Source: an uncultured Eubacteriales bacterium
GTDB taxonomy: Bacteria > Bacillota > Clostridia > Christensenellales > Aristaeellaceae
DNA length: 47,427 nucleotides
Direction of reading: 5' to 3'
Assembly: GCA_902793325.1 (NCBI GenBank)
Contig: CADBCY010000021.1
Coordinates: 1 to 47,427, forward strand
The notes beneath the pieces were generated by a model. It worked only from the letters and a program-made list of their open reading frames with translations. It did not search any database and had not been told where the DNA came from. Positions within the stretch are counted from its first letter, which is position 1. Each line of letters begins with the position of its first letter. Below are positions 22,774-29,448 of this stretch, piece after piece. Made by a program: the position numbers and the translations under genes.

Positions 22774-22839
22774 TTAACACGCTTGTATGCAATCAAACGC
22801 CGCAAAGCGGTGAGCACCAATCACCGTTCTGCAACTCAT
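22774..22839 (-). CDS. Small reading frame directly after the cobalamin riboswitch
   Basis: Twenty-one codons from ATG 22839, beginning MSCRTVIGAHRF, with three cysteines. A strong ribosome site AAGAAGGA (22848-22855) lies 8 bases upstream. That site can be covered by a 6-bp hairpin (22863-22868 with 22850-22855), while 22862-22867 can instead pair with 22877-22882 at the aptamer's 3' edge. This is a plausible translational switch. The product could be a leader peptide, a microprotein, or the remnant of a B12-related gene. The rest of 22521-22773 holds an 8-bp hairpin (GCACGGGC/GCCCGTGC) but no other gene I can support. Confidence 0.35.
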   Translation of the reverse strand: MSCRTVIGAHRFAAFDCIQAC

Positions 22840-22877
22840 GGGACATATCCTTCTTGAGTCCGAAGAAGTCGATACGT

Positions 22878-23058
22878 TCTTCTCACAGGCAGGTCTTCTG
22901 ACTCAGCTTCATCGCACGTGGCCGCCTTCTCGACTTGCGCCAATGACGTATGGTCCCATGCTCCGCTTCACAGCAGCGGTCCTGTCGGAGACTTGCACTC
23001 CGTTCCCTATTGTCCTTGCTCGCCGCGCACAGGCTGGCGGCAAGGCACCTGTGAATAC
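22878..23058 (-). promoter_or_regulatory. Cobalamin (B12) riboswitch
   Basis: Read on the minus strand the conserved blocks appear in order: TTCACAGGTGCC (start of P1/P2), AATAGGGAA, GAGTGCAAGTCTCC, GACAGGACCGCTGCTGTGAAGC, GGCCACGTGCGATG and the B12 box AGTCAGAAGACCTGCC (22888-22903). P1 closes with CCTGTGAG. This is a full aptamer of the class that binds adenosyl- or methylcobalamin. No terminator with a T-tract follows, so control is probably translational or Rho-assisted. Downstream are a 21-codon frame and then the alcohol dehydrogenase. Confidence 0.95.
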
Positions 23059-23082
23059 CCGGTTATTCTGTTTTCAACGGAT

Positions 23083-23112
23083 ACTATAGCATATCGCATG
23101 GAACACCATCAA
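23083..23112 (-). promoter_or_regulatory. Promoter of the cobalamin-riboswitch transcript
   Basis: On the minus strand TTGATG (23107-23112), 18-base spacer, TATAGT (23083-23088). The start point, near 23076, is about 18 bases before the aptamer. Confidence 0.65.
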
Positions 23113-23142
23113 TGCCTTTTGTGTAAACAATCCGGAACGCCA

Positions 23143-23460
23143 TTACGCTTTCCGCTGGAACAGCGTGCCTTTGACGACGCCTCTCGGATCGGTCATCAGC
23201 AGCCGCACCAGCCAGATGATCAGGCCCAGCGCAACGACGGAGAAGCCAAGGAAAAGATCGTTTAGCATGTCGGCGGGTGCGGGCGTGAAGTACTCCGCCT
23301 TGAGCTCCGCGTACTCGAATATGGCGTCCACCAGCCACATGATCGAGGCGCCCCAGTACATCCAGCAGAGGATGCCCAGCTTCATCTCGCCCTTCGGCGC
23401 GTCCTTATACCACTTCACCGTGGCGATGATCGCGGCAAATACGGTCACTAACAGCGTCAT
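23143..23460 (-). CDS. Small membrane protein of unknown function (second of a pair)
   Basis: A 105-residue protein with three hydrophobic segments (about 2-14, 27-46, 69-90). Between the second and third lies a soluble stretch ending YFTPAPADMLNDL. I do not recognise the family. It follows its partner by 12 bases with a good GGAGG site, so the two are co-translated and may form a complex. The order partner then this gene, with no other cargo, suggests a two-component membrane unit. Confidence 0.75.
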   Translation of the reverse strand: MTLLVTVFAAIIATVKWYKDAPKGEMKLGILCWMYWGASIMWLVDAIFEYAELKAEYFTPAPADMLNDLFLGFSVVALGLIIWLVRLLMTDPRGVVKGTLFQRKA

Positions 23461-23472
23461 GACGGCACCTCC

Positions 23473-23880
23473 TCAGTTCTTCGCGACCTGCGGCTTCAGC
23501 GCGCGATTCTCCATCGCGCCGGATACCGCCACCATGCCCAGCCACACCACGGTGATCAGGACGGCCATCGTGACGCCCACGGTGGACATCTCATGCAACA
23601 TCTCCGCCGCGTCCGCGGGGTCCGCCGCTGCCGTCAGGAAGGGGAACCACGGCACCACCTCTCCGTGCCAGACATGCTCAAATGCCAGCAGCGCGGAACC
23701 GCCCCACAGCAGGTTGGTCAGCCATTTCAGCTTGTGGGTAAAGGGCAGCTTCTCGGCGGTTTCGATCCTGCCGTCCCTGTTCATCTTTACCTTCTCGGGC
23801 TTTACGCCCTTGGCTTCCATAGCGTTGCGAATCACCGTCGCGACGACGGCCTCGGTCGCCGGAAGCAGAAAACATGCCAT
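23473..23880 (-). CDS. Membrane protein of unknown function (first of a pair)
   Basis: A 135-residue protein. It opens with MACFLLPATEAVVATVI, a hydrophobic start with a buried Cys and Glu, then a charged stretch (about 20-50). Two further membrane segments lie near 53-70 and 98-120. The histidines in FEHVWHGEVVPW are the only obvious polar ligands near the membrane. CAGGAGGATGAACGT precedes the ATG. It is the first gene of a two-gene operon with its own consensus promoter. No function is inferred. Confidence 0.75.
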   Translation of the reverse strand: MACFLLPATEAVVATVIRNAMEAKGVKPEKVKMNRDGRIETAEKLPFTHKLKWLTNLLWGGSALLAFEHVWHGEVVPWFPFLTAAADPADAAEMLHEMSTVGVTMAVLITVVWLGMVAVSGAMENRALKPQVAKN

Positions 23881-24010
23881 ACGTTCATCCTCCTGTCACA
23901 GTGGTAATGGTCGCGCACAGAATCATCTCTCCCATAGACGGCGAAGCGCAAATCCCGATTGGCAGATGTATTCGCGCCTCGCTCATGGCATGCTTGACCC
24001 TGCCATGGGC

Positions 24011-24039
24011 ATTATAACAACTCCGCAAATGGTTGTGAA
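24011..24039 (-). promoter_or_regulatory. Promoter of the two-gene membrane operon
   Basis: On the minus strand TTCACA (24034-24039), 17-base spacer, TATAAT (24011-24016). The leader to ATG 23880 is about 125 bases. Confidence 0.75.
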
Positions 24040-24068
24040 GCCCGGGCGGGGGATGCGTTAACGAACAA

Positions 24069-24326
24069 TTAACCGCGCATTCTGACCGCTCGCGCAATCC
24101 CCCGCCTCCATCCGGCGAGCCGGACAGGATGGCAAACATCCGCCGGAAGCCCGCCGTCTCTCGTTATGAACGCTTCGATCTGTCCCACGTACCGCTCCGG
24201 CTCGGCGGCCATGTATCCGCAATGCGCGCAGCCGGGGCGGATCGTCCCTGCTTCCGTATGCCCGGATGTACGCAGCTTCGCTCCCCCTTCATTTGCCCAA
24301 CCTGCGATCCGCCGAAGCGCGATCAT
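24069..24326 (-). CDS. Small hypothetical protein coupled to the ATC hydrolase gene
   Basis: An 85-residue frame whose ATG overlaps the stop of the preceding gene as ATGA, the same coupling seen elsewhere here. It has one CxxC (GCAHCGYM) and a basic C-terminus rich in arginine. No known domain is apparent. The overlap supports translation, but the composition is also compatible with a chance frame in GC-rich DNA. Confidence 0.4.
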   Translation of the reverse strand: MIALRRIAGWANEGGAKLRTSGHTEAGTIRPGCAHCGYMAAEPERYVGQIEAFITRDGGLPADVCHPVRLAGWRRGIARAVRMRG

Positions 24327-25048
24327 GGCTTCGCTTCTTTCTTCACGCTGAGCAGCAGTCCGTTTTCATCCCGGACGAGGTCATACGCCCCGGCCAGCGG
24401 ATGCCTGTCCCCGACGATGCAGTAATCGCAGCAATTCGAGGTCAGGCAGGTGCCCTCCCGGATCAGTACGGCGTGGAGCTTCCGCATCGCCAGGTGGTCG
24501 CAGTTGCACATCACCGGCAGGACGCGCTCCATGTGATGCCGTCTGGCAAATTCGGCGTTCGGGCACTGGGTAAAGCTGTAGCGGACGATGCCTTCCGCGC
24601 TGTCGTAATCGTAGAAGCCCATGCGAAACGACGCCGGGAAGCGTTCGATCTCCTTCACCCGCATGTCGTTCGCGCGCATGAAGATGCGGTTCGCCAGGCG
24701 GTTGTCCGGCTTCCGGTTCAGGTTGAACACCTTGCCCAGCGCGTTGAAGCCGCCCATGAAGCAATCGAATACGTCCTGCTGGATGTCCTCAAGCGGCAAC
24801 TTGTCCGGAGCCACGGCGTACCAGGCGAAAATCAGGATCGAGTCGTAGATGCTGGCGGTGATCTTCACGCCGCCCAGGGCGGGCGCGTCTTCGAGGTATT
24901 TCGCGTATTGCAGTTGAATCTTCTCCCACAACGCGGACGCCGTCTGCGCGTCGCAGGTTCGCCGCAGCAGCTTTTGCACGCACTTCTTTGCGTTCTTTGT
25001 GTAGATTGCATGTTTGGAACGGTCAATCGGCAAATCCACTTCCCGCAT
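24323..25048 (-). CDS. L-2-amino-thiazoline-4-carboxylate (ATC) hydrolase family protein
   Basis: A 241-residue cytoplasmic protein. The C-terminal half carries the family pattern FTQCPNAEFARRH, VLPVMCNCDHLAM and GTCLTSNCCDYCIVG, rich in cysteines that may bind metal. The named enzyme opens a thiazoline ring to give S- or N-carbamoyl-cysteine, but many clostridial members have no tested activity. It follows the ketopantoate-reductase-like gene with a shared ATGA. ATG 25054 would touch the GGAGGG site, so ATG 25048, 6 bases from it, is preferred. The role in this operon is unknown. Confidence 0.82.
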   Translation of the reverse strand: MREVDLPIDRSKHAIYTKNAKKCVQKLLRRTCDAQTASALWEKIQLQYAKYLEDAPALGGVKITASIYDSILIFAWYAVAPDKLPLEDIQQDVFDCFMGGFNALGKVFNLNRKPDNRLANRIFMRANDMRVKEIERFPASFRMGFYDYDSAEGIVRYSFTQCPNAEFARRHHMERVLPVMCNCDHLAMRKLHAVLIREGTCLTSNCCDYCIVGDRHPLAGAYDLVRDENGLLLSVKKEAKP

Positions 25049-25050
25049 GC

Positions 25051-26061
25051 TCATCCCTCCGAACCGGCGCCACGTTTCACCGGGCGAGCCATTTGTTTCC
25101 GAACCTTTTCCCAGTCCGGCATCTGCGCCTTCAATGTACGCCAGTTCGGCATGGGATAGTCCGGCGTCCGGGCGATGATCGCGTCAAAGGCATTATCCAG
25201 CATTTCCATCTCTTCCCAGGCGTTCCGGCAATGGGCGCAGGCGATGAGGTCGCCCATCTGCGTCTTTGCCATGATCCAATAGAGGAATTGCATCAGCGCG
25301 CCGCGCACGCCCGGCTCGTACCAGGTGTCGTCGCCGTCGGGCGGGATGGGAACGCCCTGTGCGCGCAGCAGGCCGTAAGCCTCTTTGGAAGCCATGCGCG
25401 TCATCTTGCGCTGTTTACCCGTGGACGAACGCATATCGCCGCCACAGGCGTAGGTCAGATAGCCGATGGGCAGTATCGCCGCCAGGTGGCAGATCAGGTA
25501 CGCCTCCATGTCCGGCTGCCAGCGGAGCCTGTACTTCGTGCCGGCAAATGCGGATGCCAGCTTGGCCCGCGTCGCTTCATCCGGCAGCGCGTGCAGGCCG
25601 CCGATGTCCATCACGCCCGCGCCGAGGCGCTCGCAAATCAAGAGGCCGTTCTCGACGTCGCGCTTGCCCGCCGTCACCTGAAAGCCGAACAGCACTTCCT
25701 TTTCGCAGACCGTCCCTTCGAGGATGGTCTGCTGCATTTCCGCGGGACGCATGTTGTTGCCGACCAGCACCACCAGCGGCGCATGGATCGCCGCCAGCGG
25801 TTCGACGATCGCGCCGATCTTGTTGTAGGGCATGACGGCGAACACCGCGTCGAAGGGTTCCTCCGTCGGCACATCGCCGATGACCCTCGGGCGATCCAGC
25901 GTCTTACTGTGCTGCAGGTGATGCCGGATGCGCAGGCCGTTTTTCTCCAGTTGTTCCTTCCATTTTCCGCGCGCCAGCAGCGTCACGTCGTTGCCCGCCG
26001 CGCACAGCACGTGCGTCAGGTAACTTCCGATCACGCCCGCGCCGTAGACCAGTACCTTCAT
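25051..26061 (-). CDS. Ketopantoate reductase (PanE/ApbA) family dehydrogenase
   Basis: A 336-residue NAD(P)-dependent reductase. The Rossmann start MKVLVYGAGVIGSYLTHVL defines the start codon, which has GGAGG 8 bases before it; the open frame extends 21 codons upstream without one. VVLVGNNMRP replaces the usual QNG motif. The catalytic-lysine region of true PanE is not clearly matched and the C-terminal domain is divergent, so a substrate other than ketopantoate is likely. Partnered with an ATC hydrolase family gene through an overlapping stop and start. Confidence 0.83.
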   Translation of the reverse strand: MKVLVYGAGVIGSYLTHVLCAAGNDVTLLARGKWKEQLEKNGLRIRHHLQHSKTLDRPRVIGDVPTEEPFDAVFAVMPYNKIGAIVEPLAAIHAPLVVLVGNNMRPAEMQQTILEGTVCEKEVLFGFQVTAGKRDVENGLLICERLGAGVMDIGGLHALPDEATRAKLASAFAGTKYRLRWQPDMEAYLICHLAAILPIGYLTYACGGDMRSSTGKQRKMTRMASKEAYGLLRAQGVPIPPDGDDTWYEPGVRGALMQFLYWIMAKTQMGDLIACAHCRNAWEEMEMLDNAFDAIIARTPDYPMPNWRTLKAQMPDWEKVRKQMARPVKRGAGSEG

Positions 26062-26105
26062 GCTCTTCACCTCCCAATCAAAAGTGTGATCCATGCCAGC
26101 AAGGT

Positions 26106-26191
26106 GACTGAACCGAGTTTTCAATTCGGGTCAGTCAGTCTGGCCATAAGGCCAGACCGAGGATTTTCAAATCACAGATTTGAAAACCTCG
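26106..26191. repeat. Three consecutive hairpins between two minus-strand genes
   Basis: In order: GACTGAACCGA with TTCGGGTCAGTC (26106-26117/26125-26136, imperfect), GTCTGGCC-ATAA-GGCCAGAC (26138-26157, perfect 8 bp), and CGAGG-a-TTTTCAAATC with GATTTGAAAA-CCTCG (26158-26173/26177-26191, 15 bp with one bulge). The third overlaps the last codons of the gene at 26172-26660. No clear T-tract follows. It could serve as terminator and mRNA stabiliser, or be a palindromic mobile unit. Confidence 0.6.
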
Positions 26192-26660
26192 CCAACAGTG
26201 CACACAATAGCGGGAACGCGGCCAGCCGGATCATCTGATTTCTCTTGTTGAAGCTGTAATCGTTCCAGCTCGCGCAGTCCCGGGTCTCCGGGAAGAAGCG
26301 AATGTAGTATTTCCTGCGGATGACGATGTACTGATCCTGAACGACGATGTCGAACACCTTGTAGCCGACCATGAACAGCAGATATCGCCCGTACATCCGC
26401 CAGAAGCCGTAGCCCCGGCGCAGGCCATCCCGGCCTAAGAATACGAGCATGCCCACATAGGCCGCCAGCGCCGCGCCTGTGATCAGGAAACCGATGATCC
26501 GACGGCCCGCGGGCGGATCGGGGTGATCCCTTGCCGCTTCGCGGACGTCCCGCGGCAGGAAGCGCATAAACAGCTTCGTGGGCGCAAAGGGCGGTATGAC
26601 GAGTATATACGCCAGCGACAGCGCGCAGGTGACCGCCAGTGCGACGAGCGTCGTGATCAT
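26172..26660 (-). CDS. Membrane protein of unknown function
   Basis: A 162-residue protein with hydrophobic segments at about 4-22, 56-76 and 90-106 and a cytoplasmic or surface C-terminal part containing KYYIRFFPETRDCASWNDYS. I do not recognise the family. ACAGGAGG lies before ATG 26660. It is 39 bases after the alpha/beta hydrolase gene and likely the last gene of that operon. Its last codons form one arm of a strong hairpin. Confidence 0.75.
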   Translation of the reverse strand: MITTLVALAVTCALSLAYILVIPPFAPTKLFMRFLPRDVREAARDHPDPPAGRRIIGFLITGAALAAYVGMLVFLGRDGLRRGYGFWRMYGRYLLFMVGYKVFDIVVQDQYIVIRRKYYIRFFPETRDCASWNDYSFNKRNQMIRLAAFPLLCALLARFSNL

Positions 26661-26699
26661 TGCTCCGCCTCCTGTATCCTGATTCGGTGAAATGCCTGG

Positions 26700-27473
26700 C
26701 TACCCATGAACCTTCGCCAGGAATCGCCGGATCTCCTCCGCCATCACCTCCGGGTGGGCAATGATCTCGCCGTGGCCGTACCCGGCGAACGGATGGTCCT
26801 CCGCGCCGGGGAACGCCCGCGTGAGCTTTCGCACGGCGGTCTTCATGTTCGGCTCCTTCGCCCCGTACCAGATCGCCACGCGGGCGTCGGGGTCGGGCGC
26901 AAAGCCGTCGATGGCCTCATAGAGCTTCAACGCCTCGTGCATGGCGTTTTTCAGCGTTTCAAGGGAGATGCGCTCCGGTGCGGCGGAGAACTGTCCGATC
27001 AGCTTCTCGTCATCCGTCCGCGTGTACAGCCGGAGCAGCCACGGCAGCTTCTTCCGATCCCTGATCCTGCCGTACAGCCGATACTGGTTCCGCGGGATGA
27101 TCGCCTTCATAAGCCCGTTCAGGGGGCCGAGGCTCATGTACTGCGGGCCGCTCAGGATCATCGACCCCACATTCACGCTCCGCCGGTGGAACAGCATGCC
27201 CGCCGTGGCGCAGCCGAAGGATTCGCCGAAGAGCAGATCGACCGATCCGCCCAGGTTGTCCCGGATGTAGCGCTCCAGCTTTTCCGCGGACGCGGTCGCC
27301 GTCGTGAACGTCGTCTCGCCGGTGCCGTCATAGCCGTCCGTGCTGACGGCGATCACATGATGATCTTTCTCCAGCAGCGGGATCACGCGCTCAAACTGCC
27401 GCCAGCACATCATGTTGCCCGGGATCAGCAGGATCTTTTGCCCGTTTCCCCGGCCGAACTCAACCGCGTTCAT
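26700..27473 (-). CDS. Alpha/beta-hydrolase fold protein
   Basis: A 257-residue protein. The oxyanion region LLIPGNMMCWRQF is followed by the nucleophile elbow GESFGC (serine at about 84) and the catalytic histidine in GYGHGEII near the C-terminus; the acid is probably in the AIWYGAKEPNM loop. There is no signal peptide, so it acts in the cytoplasm, on an ester, thioester or lactone that cannot be named. GAGGAAG lies 12 bases before the ATG, overlapping the end of the upstream methyltransferase gene. Confidence 0.87.
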   Translation of the reverse strand: MNAVEFGRGNGQKILLIPGNMMCWRQFERVIPLLEKDHHVIAVSTDGYDGTGETTFTTATASAEKLERYIRDNLGGSVDLLFGESFGCATAGMLFHRRSVNVGSMILSGPQYMSLGPLNGLMKAIIPRNQYRLYGRIRDRKKLPWLLRLYTRTDDEKLIGQFSAAPERISLETLKNAMHEALKLYEAIDGFAPDPDARVAIWYGAKEPNMKTAVRKLTRAFPGAEDHPFAGYGHGEIIAHPEVMAEEIRRFLAKVHG

Positions 27474-27482
27474 CGTCTTGTT

Positions 27483-28106
27483 TTACTTCCTCGCCACGAC
27501 TGTGAGCCACGGCCTGGACGGGTGGCGGTCGCTCACGACCTCCGCGAATCCCGCCGCCCTGAGCGCGGCCTCCAGCTCCTGCGCCGTGTAGCACTTCATG
27601 CCGTCGATGATGCTCTCAAACTTCTTGCTCGCAGCGTCCGTGCCGTCGGACTCGTTGCAGATCATGAACACCCCGCCCGGCCGGAGCACCCGGCAGACCT
27701 GCCCGAAGCACTTCTCCAGCCCCGGCCAGAAGTAGACCGTCTCGAACGCCGTCGCGAGGTCGAAGGTCGCGTCGGGAAACGCGAGGTCGGAGGCGTCGCC
27801 CTGCCGCACGTCGCAGCGTCCCGCGGTGATCATGTCCCGGTTGTACGTCCTCGCCTTCTCCACGGATAATTCGGAATAATCGACCGCCGTCACGTGCGCC
27901 CGGGGATACATTTTCAGCAGCTCGCCCGCGTTGCGCCCGCCGCCGCAGCCGATGTCGATGGCGCGCTCCGGCGCGAGCTCCGGCAGGTGCGTCAGCCCCC
28001 AGTCCGCCAGCTTCGCGTGGCCGGGATTCATGCCGCTGAGCATCATCTTCCCGAGCAAGCCCTCGGGCTTTCGCGTCTGGCTGAAAAGTTGCTTCATCAG
28101 TCCCAT
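27483..28106 (-). CDS. Class I SAM-dependent methyltransferase
   Basis: A 207-residue methyltransferase. Motif I is AIDIGCGGGRNAGELLK, post-I VTAVDYSELSVEKA, motif II DLATAFETVYFW and motif III LRPGGVFMICNE. It groups with small-molecule methyltransferases of the UbiE/Methyltransf_11 type. ATG 28106 has AAGGAG 9 bases upstream; an earlier in-frame start at 28127 overlaps that site. First gene of an operon with the hydrolase and a membrane protein, transcribed from a promoter with a palindrome at its start point. Confidence 0.88.
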   Translation of the reverse strand: MGLMKQLFSQTRKPEGLLGKMMLSGMNPGHAKLADWGLTHLPELAPERAIDIGCGGGRNAGELLKMYPRAHVTAVDYSELSVEKARTYNRDMITAGRCDVRQGDASDLAFPDATFDLATAFETVYFWPGLEKCFGQVCRVLRPGGVFMICNESDGTDAASKKFESIIDGMKCYTAQELEAALRAAGFAEVVSDRHPSRPWLTVVARK

Positions 28107-28203
28107 CGTCACACACTCCTTTCGCACTCCGCGTACCCAATCGAAACTCGGGCCGCCATCGCCGCGCAGCCCGGCAGCATCCCCTGGCCGGATGCTCGTT
28201 TAA

Positions 28204-28334
28204 TTAGCATTCACTAACCCCAGCCCAATAAAAAACCTCCGCCGTCTGAACCCGCCGATGATTCCTGCGTTCCGGTTCGCCGGGCCGGTTAGTTATAACT
28301 ATCTATATTATATTCCTCATGGTGCATAATGCAA
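28204..28334 (-). promoter_or_regulatory. Methyltransferase-operon promoter and palindromic operator
   Basis: On the minus strand TTGCAT (28329-28334), 16-base spacer, TATAAT (28307-28312). The transcript start falls on TAGTTATAACTA (28290-28301), a perfect 12-bp palindrome of the sort bound by MarR or TetR proteins. A second site of the form TTAG-N6-CTAA lies at 28204-28217. The rest of this 320-base gap is an untranslated leader with no recognised RNA. Confidence 0.6.
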
Positions 28335-28378
28335 GTCAATTTTGTGTGAAGCGCGCTCATTCGTCGGGGCGCGACCCC

Positions 28379-28407
28379 GCAGCGCCGCCCCGGACCGGCG
28401 GCGCTGC
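28379..28407 (-). terminator. GC-rich hairpin after the P-type ATPase cassette
   Basis: GCAGCGCCGCC (28379-28389) and GGCGGCGCTGC (28397-28407) form a perfect 11-bp stem with a 7-base loop, 18 bases after the last gene of the cassette. No T-tract follows. Confidence 0.5.
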
Positions 28408-28424
28408 AGGGCCCAGCCTCCGAA

Positions 28425-28685
28425 TCAGGCTTCGGCTGCTTCGACGGTGACGCTCTGCTCCTGCATCTCCTTCTCGGCGATCAGGTCCTCGAGGGTCTCC
28501 TTCGTGCGCATCAGCTCCTCCACGGACATGGCCTCATAGTCCGCGCCGCGCTGCCTGATGTCCATGCCGTGGCGGCGCAGGAAGCCGTCCACCCTGTCCT
28601 CGTTCTTCTTATAGGCATAGAAGCCGACGGCGCTGACGCCGACGCCGATCAATATGCCCTTCCAAACCATGTTTCCGCCAAACAT
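28425..28685 (-). CDS. Small single-helix membrane protein of the P-type ATPase cassette
   Basis: An 86-residue protein. One membrane helix (MVWKGILIGVGVSAVGFYAY, about 6-25) is followed by a charged region with RVDGFLRRHGMDI and a coiled-coil-like acidic tail (SVEELMRTKETLEDLIAEKE). It resembles small proteins found beside clostridial P1B-type ATPases (DUF6110-like), though I cannot confirm that assignment. AAGGAGG lies 8 bases before ATG 28685. As the last gene of the cassette it may be an accessory or regulatory subunit of the pump. Confidence 0.7.
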   Translation of the reverse strand: MFGGNMVWKGILIGVGVSAVGFYAYKKNEDRVDGFLRRHGMDIRQRGADYEAMSVEELMRTKETLEDLIAEKEMQEQSVTVEAAEA

Positions 28686-28729
28686 ACTCGCTGCCTCCTT
28701 TTGTATTCCTGCCGCCACATGAGCGGTCA

Positions 28730-29434
28730 TTATCTTGCCCGCGCCAGCATCTCCGTGCCGCGGCGCAGCATGGCGCCCGCGAAGTCCGCGCCGTCGCGTC
28801 GGTTGTGCACGGGAATGAGCGTCGTGCGGCGTCCTTCCCTGCGGACCAGGTAGACCTGCTCCCGCGGCGCGCGGGGGATCAGGTGCCTTCCGAACGTCGC
28901 CGCCCAGGCCACCAGACTCGCCTGCACGCTGTTGGTCTTGCCGATGGAATTGATCAGATACACCACGGACATGACCTCGGGGTCGAACGTGCCCTTCGTC
29001 TCCAACTCCTGATGGGCATGCTCGATCACCGCCGCCAGCGTCGCGCCGGTGGAGAACCACTTGCTGACGCCCGCCAGCGACGAGCCCGCCAGGTTCAGCG
29101 CGCCGTCCACGCCGATCAGCGCCAGCGACAGGATGCCCGTGGGGCTCATCGAAAAGCCCGACGCCTCCGTCCGCCGCACGTGCAATAGCTCCGTCCCAAC
29201 CTCGCCCGCGTAGACCGCGCCCATGCGCTGGATCAGCCGGTCCTCACTGACGCGCTCCGGGTCGTACTCGCACAGCAGCGTCTGGATGCGCGGATTGTAC
29301 CGGCAGCGCCTTACGCCGTCGATCTCCGCGAACGCGCGCTCCGAGGCGACGGGCTTTTCCAGATGCACCCGCAGCCGGCCCGGGATCGCGTGCAGGATCT
29401 CAAAATGCAGCGCGCCGCATTCATGGGGTTTCAT
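28730..29434 (-). CDS. HMA-like domain membrane protein (third accessory copy)
   Basis: A 234-residue protein. Residues about 8-75 form an HMA-like domain (HAIPGRLRVHL, then CRYNPRIQTLLCEYDPE). It lacks the CxxC that binds soft metals in ordinary HMA domains. Hydrophobic stretches around 105-125 (GILSLALIGVDGALNLAG) and 180-200 follow, then a basic C-terminus. ACAGGAGGC precedes ATG 29434, 14 bases after the ATPase stop. The same domain occurs in the two upstream genes and at the front of the ATPase. Confidence 0.8.
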   Translation of the reverse strand: MKPHECGALHFEILHAIPGRLRVHLEKPVASERAFAEIDGVRRCRYNPRIQTLLCEYDPERVSEDRLIQRMGAVYAGEVGTELLHVRRTEASGFSMSPTGILSLALIGVDGALNLAGSSLAGVSKWFSTGATLAAVIEHAHQELETKGTFDPEVMSVVYLINSIGKTNSVQASLVAWAATFGRHLIPRAPREQVYLVRREGRRTTLIPVHNRRDGADFAGAMLRRGTEMLARAR

Positions 29435-29448
29435 GCGCTCGCCTCCTG

